DNA from: Promethearchaeota archaeon
Lineage (GTDB): Archaea; Asgardarchaeota; Lokiarchaeia; Sigyniarchaeales; SOKP01
Length of the DNA stretch: 7,316 nucleotides
Assembly (NCBI GenBank): GCA_030606095.1
Contig: JAUWHC010000121.1
Location: forward strand, 1-7,316
Reading direction: 5' to 3'
A program made the translations under genes and the position numbers. Positions 1-6,421 of this stretch are shown here, piece after piece. Position 1 is the stretch's first letter. The number at the start of each line of letters is the position of its first letter. Below the pieces are notes generated by a model. That model saw only the letters and a program-made list of their open reading frames with translations, did not search any database and had not been told where the DNA came from.

Positions 1-2348
1 TGAATTAAGACTTGTATCAAAGTTTCATTTCCTAATTTAATCTTAGATGCTCGTATATTAATCCATTTTTTTACTTTATCTGCGCGAGTCATTTTGAATT
101 CCAACGGTTTTACAGGCTCATTCTTGATAAAGCTCTTAAATCTACTCCTAAAAAGCGGGATGAAATATTCTGGTCTATCGAATAGAGCTAAAACTTCGAT
201 AAAGCTCTTTCCAATAAGGTCATCTCTCTCGTATTTCGAGAGTAATAAATTCATAGTCGAATTACAGTCAATTATTACTCCGTTTAAATCCACTATCCAT
301 ATGGCAAACGGAGAACTTTCAAATAAGTGTCGATATTTTTTCTCCGACATAATTAATTTTTGTTCCGCTTGTTTACGGGCGGTTATATCTCTGGCAAAAC
401 TTATAGCTTTAGTAATTTCTTCGTTTTCCTTCAAAGGAACCGCGTTTATCTCATAATCATAAATTTCACCCAGAGTGTTTTTTGCAGTAATTTCAAGACC
501 TTTTATTACTTTACCTATTCTCAATTCATTAATTTGTGCCTTTAAATCTTCGAGATTTTCTCCAGCAAAAAATTCTAGAATTTGTCTATTTTGTGCATCG
601 TTTAAACTTATTTTTGTTTTCTTTAGAAATGCTTGATTGGCATCTAATATTTTACCTTTTAAATCAGTGAGATATACTAAATCAGGGCTGGCACTAAAAA
701 TTGTATGGTATTTTTCTTCTGATTCCTTTATTTTTTGATCAGCAATTTTACGTTCTGTAATGTTTCTTCCAATGAGTATGCCTTTAATTTTATCGTCTTT
801 ATCGGTAAAGGTTCTACCTTTAACTTCTATCCATACCCAATAACCATTTTTGTGTTTTATCCTTAGTTCGAGAACATTTTTGCCTTTTTCTAAACCATCA
901 ATTAATTTTATAATTGATTTCTTTTTATCATCGGGATGAACAAAATCAAGAACGGATTTTCCAATCATTTCGTCTCTTGAATATCCTAATGTTAATAAAC
1001 ATGGTTTTTCGTTAATATATTCAAATTTAAGTTTTTGATTTAAAATTGTAATTAAATCATTTGCATTTTCTGATATCAATCTGTATCTTTCTTCTGAAAA
1101 TTTAAGTTTCTTCTCTAAAATAATTTTCTCGGTAAAGTCTTGTACCATTCCATAAAAACCAGATTTAGCACCATTAACATCGTATTTTAAATATACTGAT
1201 GAATTTACTATGATTTTTTGCCCATTTTTATGAAAAAACTCAAACTGGAAATTACGTTGCCCCACCTCTGTTTTATAAACTTGGTTGTACAAGTTAAACA
1301 CTTTTTTCCTATTGAATTCATCTGACATACTTTGATAATTTTTCCCAAGTAATTCTTCTTTTGAATAACCCCCCATTTCGCAAAAGGATTCATTTAAAAA
1401 CATAAAATCTCCCTTTAAATCAACTTCATAATACCCTTCTTTAATGTTTTCTAATATGCTTCTATATTTTTTCTCGGATTCTTTTAACTTTTGCTCAGCG
1501 TTTACTCTATTAGTGATATTGTTATAGGTGCATAGAATTCCTACGATATCTCCTTCCAGATTATGAAGAGGTACTCGATTTATATCATACCACGCTTTGC
1601 TTCCATTGTGTAATGTCCACGATTCAATTTTTTCTTCACTTTGATTATTTTTAATAACTCTTATTTCATTTTCTTGAATTAATTTTAAGTTAGCTTTTGC
1701 CCATGGTAAGTTTTCATCAGTTTTTCCGACAATAAAATCAGGATCTTCAATATTATTTACTAAAGCATAATTTTTATTACAACCCTGATAAGTTAGATTT
1801 TTATCTTTCCAATAAATTAATTGAGGGATGTTATCGATAACAAAATCCAACATCTCACGCGATTTTCGAAACGATGTTTTTTCACCTTTAGTTTGCAATA
1901 ATTTCCAGAATCGAAGCTCTGGCATTGTTTCTGCTAGCTTTCTTAAGTTAGATTCGCGCTTAAACCATTCTTCTTCTGTTTGTTTAAATTTAGAGATGTC
2001 TCGAGATATTATTAATATTTTAACTTTTTCAGCATCATTAATAAATCGTTTTCCTTTTAATTCGTAATATCCATATCCTTCTTTTTGACGAACCTTTATC
2101 TGCTCTATTGCTTTTCCAGCTTTTAAGATTTTTTTAAGAAAAATCAAGCCTCGTTTTAAATCGCCCAAATAAATATTATCTAAGAATTTATGAGCTAAAC
2201 AGGAGTATCCTAATTTTCTCAGATGGATTTTTTCATTAATATATTCACATTCAAAGTTTTCATTTAAAATAAAAATTAAATCATCAAAATTTTCTTTGAG
2301 AATATCGCCAATATCATGTTCTTTTCCAAAATCGGAAACTGATGCCAT
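1..2348 (-). CDS. Multi-PAS-domain sensor protein, 3' end outside window
   Basis: The reading frame is open from the ATG at 2348 to the left edge, giving 782 residues without a stop. About six PAS-like domains follow one another at residues ~17-125, 165-285, 290-410, 417-540, 542-660 and 666-782. Short helical linkers of the type SEKKYR or SEERYR introduce the last four, and domains end in motifs such as RDIS, NNIT, RNITERK and RDITARK, typical of PAS/PAC units. Domains 1 and 4 resemble each other (shared YINEK and LGYS), suggesting internal duplication. PAS domains bind small ligands or cofactors and pass signals to an output domain. No histidine kinase, GGDEF or other output is visible; it may lie beyond the edge. 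There is no signal peptide or membrane segment, so the protein is probably cytoplasmic. An in-frame TGA lies two codons upstream of the ATG, so no longer start exists. Domain type is sure; ligand and output are unknown. Confidence 0.9.
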   Translation of the reverse strand, partial: MASVSDFGKEHDIGDILKENFDDLIFILNENFECEYINEKIHLRKLGYSCLAHKFLDNIYLGDLKRGLIFLKKILKAGKAIEQIKVRQKEGYGYYELKGKRFINDAEKVKILIISRDISKFKQTEEEWFKRESNLRKLAETMPELRFWKLLQTKGEKTSFRKSREMLDFVIDNIPQLIYWKDKNLTYQGCNKNYALVNNIEDPDFIVGKTDENLPWAKANLKLIQENEIRVIKNNQSEEKIESWTLHNGSKAWYDINRVPLHNLEGDIVGILCTYNNITNRVNAEQKLKESEKKYRSILENIKEGYYEVDLKGDFMFLNESFCEMGGYSKEELLGKNYQSMSDEFNRKKVFNLYNQVYKTEVGQRNFQFEFFHKNGQKIIVNSSVYLKYDVNGAKSGFYGMVQDFTEKIILEKKLKFSEERYRLISENANDLITILNQKLKFEYINEKPCLLTLGYSRDEMIGKSVLDFVHPDDKKKSIIKLIDGLEKGKNVLELRIKHKNGYWVWIEVKGRTFTDKDDKIKGILIGRNITERKIADQKIKESEEKYHTIFSASPDLVYLTDLKGKILDANQAFLKKTKISLNDAQNRQILEFFAGENLEDLKAQINELRIGKVIKGLEITAKNTLGEIYDYEINAVPLKENEEITKAISFARDITARKQAEQKLIMSEKKYRHLFESSPFAIWIVDLNGVIIDCNSTMNLLLSKYERDDLIGKSFIEVLALFDRPEYFIPLFRSRFKSFIKNEPVKPLEFKMTRADKVKKWINIRASKIKLGNETLIQVLI

Positions 2349-2360
2349 ATTTCATAAAAA

Positions 2361-2367
2361 CCTCTTT
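2361..2367 (-). promoter_or_regulatory. Shine-Dalgarno-like site before the PAS gene
   Basis: On the minus strand AAAGAGG ends 12 nt before the ATG at 2348, which is rather long. It is better spaced (5 nt) for another ATG at 2355 in a different frame; that frame stops after 13 codons, inside the PAS gene. The longer frame is clearly the gene, so the odd spacing is a real oddity or a minor translation control. Confidence 0.45.
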
Positions 2368-2381
2368 AAGATAGTAGAAAC

Positions 2382-2413
2382 TAAATATTTATGTTATATC
2401 TTAGTAAATATTT
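2382..2413. repeat. Two TAAATATTT copies in the divergent promoter region
   Basis: The 9-mer TAAATATTT occurs at 2382-2390 and 2405-2413, 23 nt apart start to start, about two helical turns. Its core AAATATTT is its own reverse complement. The spacing and the position between two divergent genes would suit an operator, but such motifs are common by chance in DNA this AT-rich. The first copy could equally be the TATA element of the minus-strand PAS gene. Confidence 0.25.
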
Positions 2414-2435
2414 CTAATAATGTTAACCTTTTAGT

Positions 2436-2448
2436 AAAAATATAAAAG
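2436..2448 (+). promoter_or_regulatory. Putative archaeal TATA box for the cysteine-rich membrane protein gene
   Basis: AAAAATATAAAAG lies about 50 nt before the ATG at 2495. A start site some 25 nt downstream of the box would give a leader of about 25 nt. No Shine-Dalgarno motif precedes the ATG, which fits the short or absent leaders common in archaea. This is judged by eye only. Confidence 0.4.
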
Positions 2449-2494
2449 AGATTTTTCTAATCTGCAATTATAGAATGAATATAAAAATTACATC

Positions 2495-3088
2495 ATGACA
2501 TTTATTGAACCTTCTTTTGAAATCGACGAGAAAGGTAGAGTTATATGTCAATCTCATTCAAATTATCCTCAATTAATAAAACCTGAGAAGACTACATTTG
2601 AAGAAATGCAAATGGAAACCCAATTAACGTGTAAAACTTGTTTACATTACAAGAACGACGATTGTTATTTTCCTAAGGCTGATATAGATAAAATTGAATT
2701 TGATAGAATCAATAGAACTTGCTTTGAATGCAACCTTTGCGGTAATAAAATTGATCGCATGTTAACCGTCATGCAAAAGATTTATTTAGAGGAAAAATTT
2801 CAAATGAAAATGCCTTTAATTTGCTGTAGTTGTTATGAAAGCTTAAAAAAAAAGAATTTCGATGAATATTTTAATAAAAGATTTTGGGAGGCTTTAATTT
2901 TTTATGCGCCAGTTTTATTTTCATTCGGTAATCCCTATCCAATCAATTTAATATTAGCGACCGGTTCTTTTTTCCTTGTTATCATTTTTAAGTTTATTAT
3001 TAAGCAATACTTCCATTATAGTCTCTTTTTGATAGACTTATTAAAAGGAAAGAAATTCTACAATAAATATTTCCGAGACAAATCTTGA
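2495..3088 (+). CDS. Cysteine-rich (zinc-ribbon-like) protein with two C-terminal membrane segments
   Basis: I do not recognise this 197-residue protein. Its N-terminal two thirds hold cysteines in metal-binding arrangement: C46-x2-C49, C57, C76-x2-C79-x2-C82 and CC-x-C at 110, 111 and 113, the last two groups about 27 residues apart. This pattern suggests one or two zinc ribbons. The C-terminal third is hydrophobic, with likely membrane segments around 131-145 and 150-169, followed by a lysine-rich tail. The cysteine domain would sit on one side of the membrane, probably the cytoplasmic side, as there is no signal peptide. The ATG is the only good start, since an in-frame TAG lies eight codons upstream. 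The gene diverges from the PAS gene and overlaps the next gene by four bases, suggesting a two-gene operon. Metal binding and membrane location are inferred from composition; function is unknown. Confidence 0.8.
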   Translation: MTFIEPSFEIDEKGRVICQSHSNYPQLIKPEKTTFEEMQMETQLTCKTCLHYKNDDCYFPKADIDKIEFDRINRTCFECNLCGNKIDRMLTVMQKIYLEEKFQMKMPLICCSCYESLKKKNFDEYFNKRFWEALIFYAPVLFSFGNPYPINLILATGSFFLVIIFKFIIKQYFHYSLFLIDLLKGKKFYNKYFRDKS

Positions 3089-3306
3089 TAAAATGGATTA
3101 ATTTAAGTATAAATAATTTTTCCACAATTCTTATCATCGTTAATGTATCTATACTTATTTTAGCTATATGTGTAATGATTTTTATGTCTTCTTTTACATC
3201 TAAGAATAAAAGCGATATTATCTTGGAATTTCCGCCGATAAAGAAGGTGCGCATCGGCAGGAGTTGGTACAAGCTCTTAATGTTGATAAGAGGAATTTTT
3301 CTATAA
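3085..3306 (+). CDS. Small single-span membrane protein, translationally coupled
   Basis: This is a 73-residue frame starting at TTG, which shares the bases TTGA with the stop codon of the upstream gene. That overlap is the classic arrangement for translational coupling and is the main reason for accepting a TTG start. A strongly hydrophobic stretch at residues ~13-35 is a likely transmembrane helix. It is followed by a polar segment and a basic C-terminus (KKVRIGRSW). No family is recognised. It may act with the preceding membrane protein. A 90-codon frame on the opposite strand covers the same DNA; the plus frame is preferred because of the overlap and the plausible membrane topology. It could also be a chance open frame. 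Confidence 0.55.
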   Translation: MIKWINLSINNFSTILIIVNVSILILAICVMIFMSSFTSKNKSDIILEFPPIKKVRIGRSWYKLLMLIRGIFL

Positions 3307-3316
3307 TTTAATTTAT

Positions 3317-3340
3317 GTATATTTTAGATAATATACCTTC
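3317..3340 (+). terminator. Hairpin plus pyrimidine tract after the small membrane protein gene
   Basis: GTATATT (3317-3323) and AATATAC (3330-3336) form a perfect 7-bp stem with a 6-nt loop. It starts 11 nt after the stop codon and is followed by a run of mostly T and C (CTTCTTTTC). Archaeal termination depends mainly on the T-rich tract, so the stem may be incidental or may protect the 3' end. Confidence 0.4.
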
Positions 3341-3370
3341 TTTTCAATGATTTTAAAAGATATTAGATAA

Positions 3371-3380
3371 AAGTATAAGA
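3371..3380 (+). promoter_or_regulatory. Putative TATA box for the HNH endonuclease gene
   Basis: AAGTATAAGA lies about 60 nt before the ATG at 3437. A start site about 25 nt downstream gives a leader of some 30-40 nt. A GTGA at 3428-3431, five nt before the ATG, could be the ribosome binding site. Its own promoter means the nuclease would be transcribed separately from the methyltransferase. Confidence 0.35.
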
Positions 3381-3436
3381 TAGTAAAATCTAATTTATTC
3401 TTTAATCAATTGATTTTAAAATTAATAGTGAATCTA

Positions 3437-4114
3437 ATGGCCAAAAAAAGTGCGAAAGCTAAAATTCTCGAATTATTTCAAGCGAATGCTAACAAGTGGA
3501 TTCCTATAAATGATATTCAAAAGGTTGCTCAAATTAGTGAATGGGCAAGAACGATTAGATTTTTAAAGGCAGAAGGATGGAAAATAAAAAATCGAGGTGG
3601 CGGTAAAACTACGGAATATTGTCTTAAATCTTTAGAAAAGAATGAAGGTGTTGTGAGAGAGCCAATAAATCCTAGAACTAAAGCAGAGATCTTGCGTAGG
3701 GATGGTTATCGTTGTTTACACTGCGGAAAAAACCCTAAAGAGGATAAAATCAAACTTGAAGTCGATCATATTATTCCTGTTGCATGGGGTGGAAAAACTG
3801 AGATAAGTAATCTTCAATCATTATGTAGAGAGTGTAATCAAGGTAAGAAGAGTTATTTTTCTGATTTCAACGACGATGATGCTGTTAAAGAAATAATTAA
3901 AGCACCATCAGGAACAGAAAAACTCCTACTAATAGGAACAAAATTAATAGATCGTCCTTTGGATGTAAATTTTATAGAAATATTAGCTGGAATTCGCGAC
4001 TGGACTCGCACCATTCGTTCTTTACGCCAAAAAGGTAAAATCAATTACATATGGGATAGGAAAACTAACACTTATACATTTTTAGAAGTAAGAAAAAAAG
4101 AAAAAGAATGTTAG
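3437..4114 (+). CDS. HNH endonuclease with flanking winged-helix motifs, probable type II restriction enzyme
   Basis: The 225-residue protein has three parts. Residues ~5-65 look like a winged-helix DNA-binding domain, with a recognition-helix-like stretch EWARTIRFLKAEGW at 35-48. Residues ~79-140 are an HNH nuclease: structural zinc pairs C93-x2-C96 and C130-x2-C133, the DH of the motif at 110-111 and the central Asn at 125, as in McrA-like enzymes. Residues ~150-220 repeat the first motif as DWTRTIRSLRQKG. HNH domains nick or cut DNA with one metal ion; the side domains probably set specificity. The gene converges on a C5-cytosine methyltransferase 36 nt away, the usual context of a type II restriction enzyme. 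I chose the ATG at 3437; a TTG at 3410 would add nine residues but has no domain support. A homing or modification-dependent nuclease is the alternative. HNH is sure; the restriction role is inferred. Confidence 0.85.
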   Translation: MAKKSAKAKILELFQANANKWIPINDIQKVAQISEWARTIRFLKAEGWKIKNRGGGKTTEYCLKSLEKNEGVVREPINPRTKAEILRRDGYRCLHCGKNPKEDKIKLEVDHIIPVAWGGKTEISNLQSLCRECNQGKKSYFSDFNDDDAVKEIIKAPSGTEKLLLIGTKLIDRPLDVNFIEILAGIRDWTRTIRSLRQKGKINYIWDRKTNTYTFLEVRKKEKEC

Positions 4115-4150
4115 CAGAAATTATTTTAGAGAATAAATACAACTTAATAA

Positions 4151-5485
4151 TCAAATTTTTGATGATATGTGCTCACCAGTAAATTTATCTATAGTAATTT
4201 CGATATTCGGTGAATTAAGTAATTTTGTTATTGTATTATGAAATTTTCTTTTATCGGAGATATTTAACAACTTCTTTGATATTTGAATTTGATTTTTATT
4301 AATTTTACTAACTATCTTAAAAAGCTCCATTTTTCTCAATAAAAGTTCTATATCGTTAATTCTAAGATAATTCCTGTTAATAAAAGTATGAATGGATGAA
4401 ATAAACTTCTTACCGGTCTTAGGAATGTCTTTTTTCTCGTAAAGCTTTTCCAATAAAACAACAATTTCTTCAAATTCTTCTGAAATTCTAACCTTTTTCA
4501 TAACAATAGGATTTAATAAAGAATTTTTCATTTCTAAAGCTAAACTTTTTATTACGGGTACAGCAACGGAATTTCCGAGTTGTTTATAGGCTTTGGTCAT
4601 TGATACAGGGAATTTAAATGAATCGGGATAACCTTGAAGGCGAGCCCATTCGCGGGGAGTCATTTTTCTTATTCCTTCTTCGTTTCGTAATTGAATGTCG
4701 TTCCCTTCTTCTTTCCAGCAATTTGGTAATATTTTATCATAAACGAGATTTCTTTCTCTTCCCATACCTCCACATACAATAGTATTTGCTATACCATTGC
4801 GAGATTTTACTTCGTATCCGAATCCATTTCCTTTTTCTTCGTGTCGGGCTCGATGTTTTTTTAATCCGCTTAAATATTCGTGAGAGAGGTAATAAGAGCT
4901 TTTAACTTCTTTTTCTAATATATCTTCAATCTTTACAGGAGTATTGAGTGGTTTTGGGAATTTAAAAGCAAGATTATTCTTAAATCCGATAATGAAAATT
5001 CTTTCTCTATTCTGAGGTACACCAAAATCTTTCGCGTTGAGAATTTTTGTATGGATGTTGTAATTCAAATCTTTAGTAAGAACATCTTTAATTATTTGAA
5101 ATGTTCTTCCTTTATCGTGATTTCTTAGGTGTTTAACATTTTCTAATAAGAATGCATCAGGTTGTTTTACTCTTAAAATCTCGGCTAAGTTAAAAAATAA
5201 AGTTCCTCTTATGTCGTTGAATCCTCGCTTCTCTCCCGCTATAGAGAATGCTTGACACGGGAAACCTGCAAGTAGAATGTCAAAACTCGGAATCTTTTTA
5301 GAATTTATCTTAGTGATGTCTCCTAGAGGATTTTCACCAAAGTTTTCTTGGTATGTTTTACACGCGTAAGGATCTATCTCGTTAGCATACACGAATTTAA
5401 TCTTATCTTTAAAAGCTTGTTCAAAACCTAACCTTATGCCTCCAATCCCTGCAAATAAGTCAATAGCTCGAAAAATTTGGTTCAT
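4151..5485 (-). CDS. DNA (cytosine-5) methyltransferase with C-terminal extension
   Basis: This enzyme transfers a methyl group from S-adenosylmethionine to carbon 5 of cytosine within a target site. The motifs are in standard order: I, DLFAGIGGIRLGF (9-21), binding the cofactor; IV, GFPCQAFS (74-81), with catalytic Cys77; VI, ENV (115-117); VIII, QNRERIFIIGF (158-168); a target-recognition region ~180-270; IX, TPREWARLQGYPDSF (276-290); X, AYKQLGNSVAVPV (299-311). The recognition region contains KGNGFGY (218-224), a motif shared by several C5 enzymes, so the target site cannot be named. All catalytic residues are present and it should be active. At 444 residues it is longer than the usual 310-350; residues ~327-444 are a charged, probably helical tail of unknown role. 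It converges on the HNH gene and diverges from the glycosylase gene. The ATG has a good AAGAGGA ribosome site. Confidence 0.96.
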   Translation of the reverse strand: MNQIFRAIDLFAGIGGIRLGFEQAFKDKIKFVYANEIDPYACKTYQENFGENPLGDITKINSKKIPSFDILLAGFPCQAFSIAGEKRGFNDIRGTLFFNLAEILRVKQPDAFLLENVKHLRNHDKGRTFQIIKDVLTKDLNYNIHTKILNAKDFGVPQNRERIFIIGFKNNLAFKFPKPLNTPVKIEDILEKEVKSSYYLSHEYLSGLKKHRARHEEKGNGFGYEVKSRNGIANTIVCGGMGRERNLVYDKILPNCWKEEGNDIQLRNEEGIRKMTPREWARLQGYPDSFKFPVSMTKAYKQLGNSVAVPVIKSLALEMKNSLLNPIVMKKVRISEEFEEIVVLLEKLYEKKDIPKTGKKFISSIHTFINRNYLRINDIELLLRKMELFKIVSKINKNQIQISKKLLNISDKRKFHNTITKLLNSPNIEITIDKFTGEHISSKI

Positions 5486-5493
5486 TTAAAAAT

Positions 5494-5500
5494 TCCTCTT
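5494..5500 (-). promoter_or_regulatory. Shine-Dalgarno site of the methyltransferase gene
   Basis: On the minus strand AAGAGGA ends 8 nt before the ATG at 5485, near-ideal spacing. It fixes the start, which also places motif I at the expected distance from the N-terminus. It is the clearest ribosome site in the window, so the protective enzyme may be translated more strongly than the nuclease. Confidence 0.65.
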
Positions 5501-5521
5501 TCTATGATCCTTTATTGCATG

Positions 5522-5533
5522 ATTATATAAAAA
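5522..5533 (-). promoter_or_regulatory. Putative TATA box of the methyltransferase gene
   Basis: On the minus strand the sequence reads TTTTATATAAT, about 40 nt before the ATG. Transcription starting about 25 nt downstream would begin near 5500, giving a leader just long enough to include the ribosome site. Judged by eye. Confidence 0.4.
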
Positions 5534-5750
5534 AAAAGTCTTAAGAATAGATTAATAATTCTTCGGTTATTAAATTTAAGAGAGTGACATAACACAAATT
5601 TACCAATTCATAAAGATTTTGCTTCGTTTTAACTAATTATCGTAAATCAAATCTTTTTAAATTTACTGTTAAAGAATATAATTTATAATTAATGCATAAT
5701 TATTACACATCTGATAAGAGAATTCTTTAAAATGGGTTGTAATTATCTCA
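5534..5750. other. Divergent regulatory region between methyltransferase and glycosylase genes
   Basis: About 300 nt separate the two annotated starts, or about 265 nt if the glycosylase begins at the ATA at 5751. The stretch is very AT-rich and holds no convincing gene; the longest ATG frame near the glycosylase (from 5732) stops after eight codons. TATA-like strings occur around 5650-5700 (for example TTTATAATTA near 5683 and GCATAATTA near 5694) and could serve the glycosylase. A weak inverted repeat AAGAAT/ATTCTT (5543-5548 and 5558-5563) lies close to the methyltransferase promoter and might be an operator, but its support is poor. No RNA gene is seen. Confidence 0.4.
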
Positions 5751-5783
5751 ATAACTAAAACAAAAAAAAAAATTTTTCAAGAA
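5751..5783 (+). other. Possible true N-terminus of the glycosylase with non-standard start
   Basis: The glycosylase frame is open back to a TAA at 5715-5717, yet contains no ATG, GTG or TTG before 5784. From an ATA at 5751 it reads (M)TKTKKKIFQEL and joins the first helix. This resembles the basic N-terminus and helix of Mig as remembered (NKKRKVFVSTIL). Starting at the TTG would cut that helix in half. The segment contains 11 A followed by 5 T (5762-5777), a slippery run. Neither of the other two frames supplies an ATG that is open into this run, so a simple slip does not restore a normal start. Confidence 0.4.
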
Positions 5784-6419
5784 TTGATCCTAAACTGGGC
5801 GGATAATAATTTAGTTGAGTATCCGTGGCGAAATAAAAGGAATCCCTATAAAGTATTAATTAGTGAAATTCTCCTTACGCGAACAAAGGCTAAACAAGTC
5901 GCTCCAGTATATAATGATTTTTTGACAAAATATCCAACACTAAACCATTTCTTGAAAGCAGAATTAATCGATCTGAAAAAAATGTTAAAATCCCTTGGTT
6001 TATTGTTTAGAGCTGAAATGCTAATAGATCTTGCCTTTCAACTAAAAAAGGACTTTGATGATAAAATTCCAAACACCTTAGCGGAGTTGAAAACTCTGAA
6101 AGGAATAGGAGATTATGGTGCTAATGCAATATTATGCTTCGGTTTTAACGAGAGAAATCCATTATTAGATGTTAACTTCATCCGCATCTTTGCACGAGTA
6201 TTCGGTATAGAATCAAAAACAAAAACGCCGAAAACGGACAAATTCTTATGGGAAATTTCGAAAGAATTACTCCCCAAAACTAATTTTATAAACTTTAACT
6301 ATGGTGTATTAGATATGGGTGGACAAATTTGTTTGAATAGAGCCCCAAAATGTACTATCTGTCCAATTAAGAAGTTATGTTTGTATCATTCAAAATTCGC
6401 TAAACTAAGTGAAAATTAA
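5784..6419 (+). CDS. Mig/TDG-type HhH-GPD DNA glycosylase with [4Fe-4S] cluster
   Basis: This 211-residue protein belongs to the endonuclease III/MutY superfamily, which flips out and excises damaged or mismatched bases. The helix-hairpin-helix is LKGIGDY (105-111), the catalytic aspartate is D129 in LLDVNFIR, and the iron-sulphur cysteines are C183-x6-C190-x2-C193-x5-C199, the canonical spacing. Endonuclease III has a catalytic lysine and MutY a serine at the hairpin position where this protein has Tyr111. Tyr is found there in Mig of Methanothermobacter, a thymine glycosylase for T:G mismatches, with the same 18-residue Tyr-to-Asp distance. ILLTRT (29-34) also resembles Mig's ILLRRT rather than MutY's QQT. 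The neighbouring C5 methyltransferase explains the need: deaminated 5-methylcytosine yields T:G. The TTG used here is the only conventional start, but the frame stays open upstream and encodes a plausible N-terminus, so translation may begin earlier. A MutY-like role is the alternative. Confidence 0.9.
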   Translation: MILNWADNNLVEYPWRNKRNPYKVLISEILLTRTKAKQVAPVYNDFLTKYPTLNHFLKAELIDLKKMLKSLGLLFRAEMLIDLAFQLKKDFDDKIPNTLAELKTLKGIGDYGANAILCFGFNERNPLLDVNFIRIFARVFGIESKTKTPKTDKFLWEISKELLPKTNFINFNYGVLDMGGQICLNRAPKCTICPIKKLCLYHSKFAKLSEN

Positions 6420-6421
6420 AC

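Noticed and set aside
94..456. 120-codon plus-strand frame
   Set aside because: It lies wholly inside the PAS gene on the other strand, whose frame gives clear PAS domains; this one gives no recognisable protein.
1208..1393. 61-codon minus-strand frame
   Set aside because: It is an out-of-frame shadow of the third PAS domain on the same strand.
1828..2067. 79-codon plus-strand frame
   Set aside because: It is antisense to the second PAS domain region and resembles no known protein.
2475..2498. Seven-codon frame whose stop overlaps the ATG of the cysteine-rich protein
   Set aside because: It is very short with no ribosome site; the ATGA overlap is probably chance in AT-rich DNA.
3000..3272. 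90-codon minus-strand frame opposite the small membrane protein
   Set aside because: It overlaps the well-supported cysteine-rich gene and has no start signal; the plus-strand frame has the TTGA overlap in its favour.
3410..3436. Upstream TTG start for the HNH protein
   Set aside because: It adds only nine hydrophobic residues with no domain value; the ATG at 3437 has a GTGA at suitable spacing.
3853..4044. 63-codon minus-strand frame
   Set aside because: It is antisense to the second winged-helix motif of the HNH gene.
4115..4170. ATCAAATTTTTGAT near-palindrome at the HNH/methyltransferase junction as a terminator
   Set aside because: The stem is six A/T-rich pairs with almost no loop and overlaps the methyltransferase stop codon; too weak to annotate.
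5784..6419. Annotating the glycosylase as MutY or endonuclease III
   Set aside because: The hairpin residue is Tyr, not the Ser of MutY or Lys of endonuclease III, the QQT motif of MutY is TRT here, and there is no MutY C-terminal domain.
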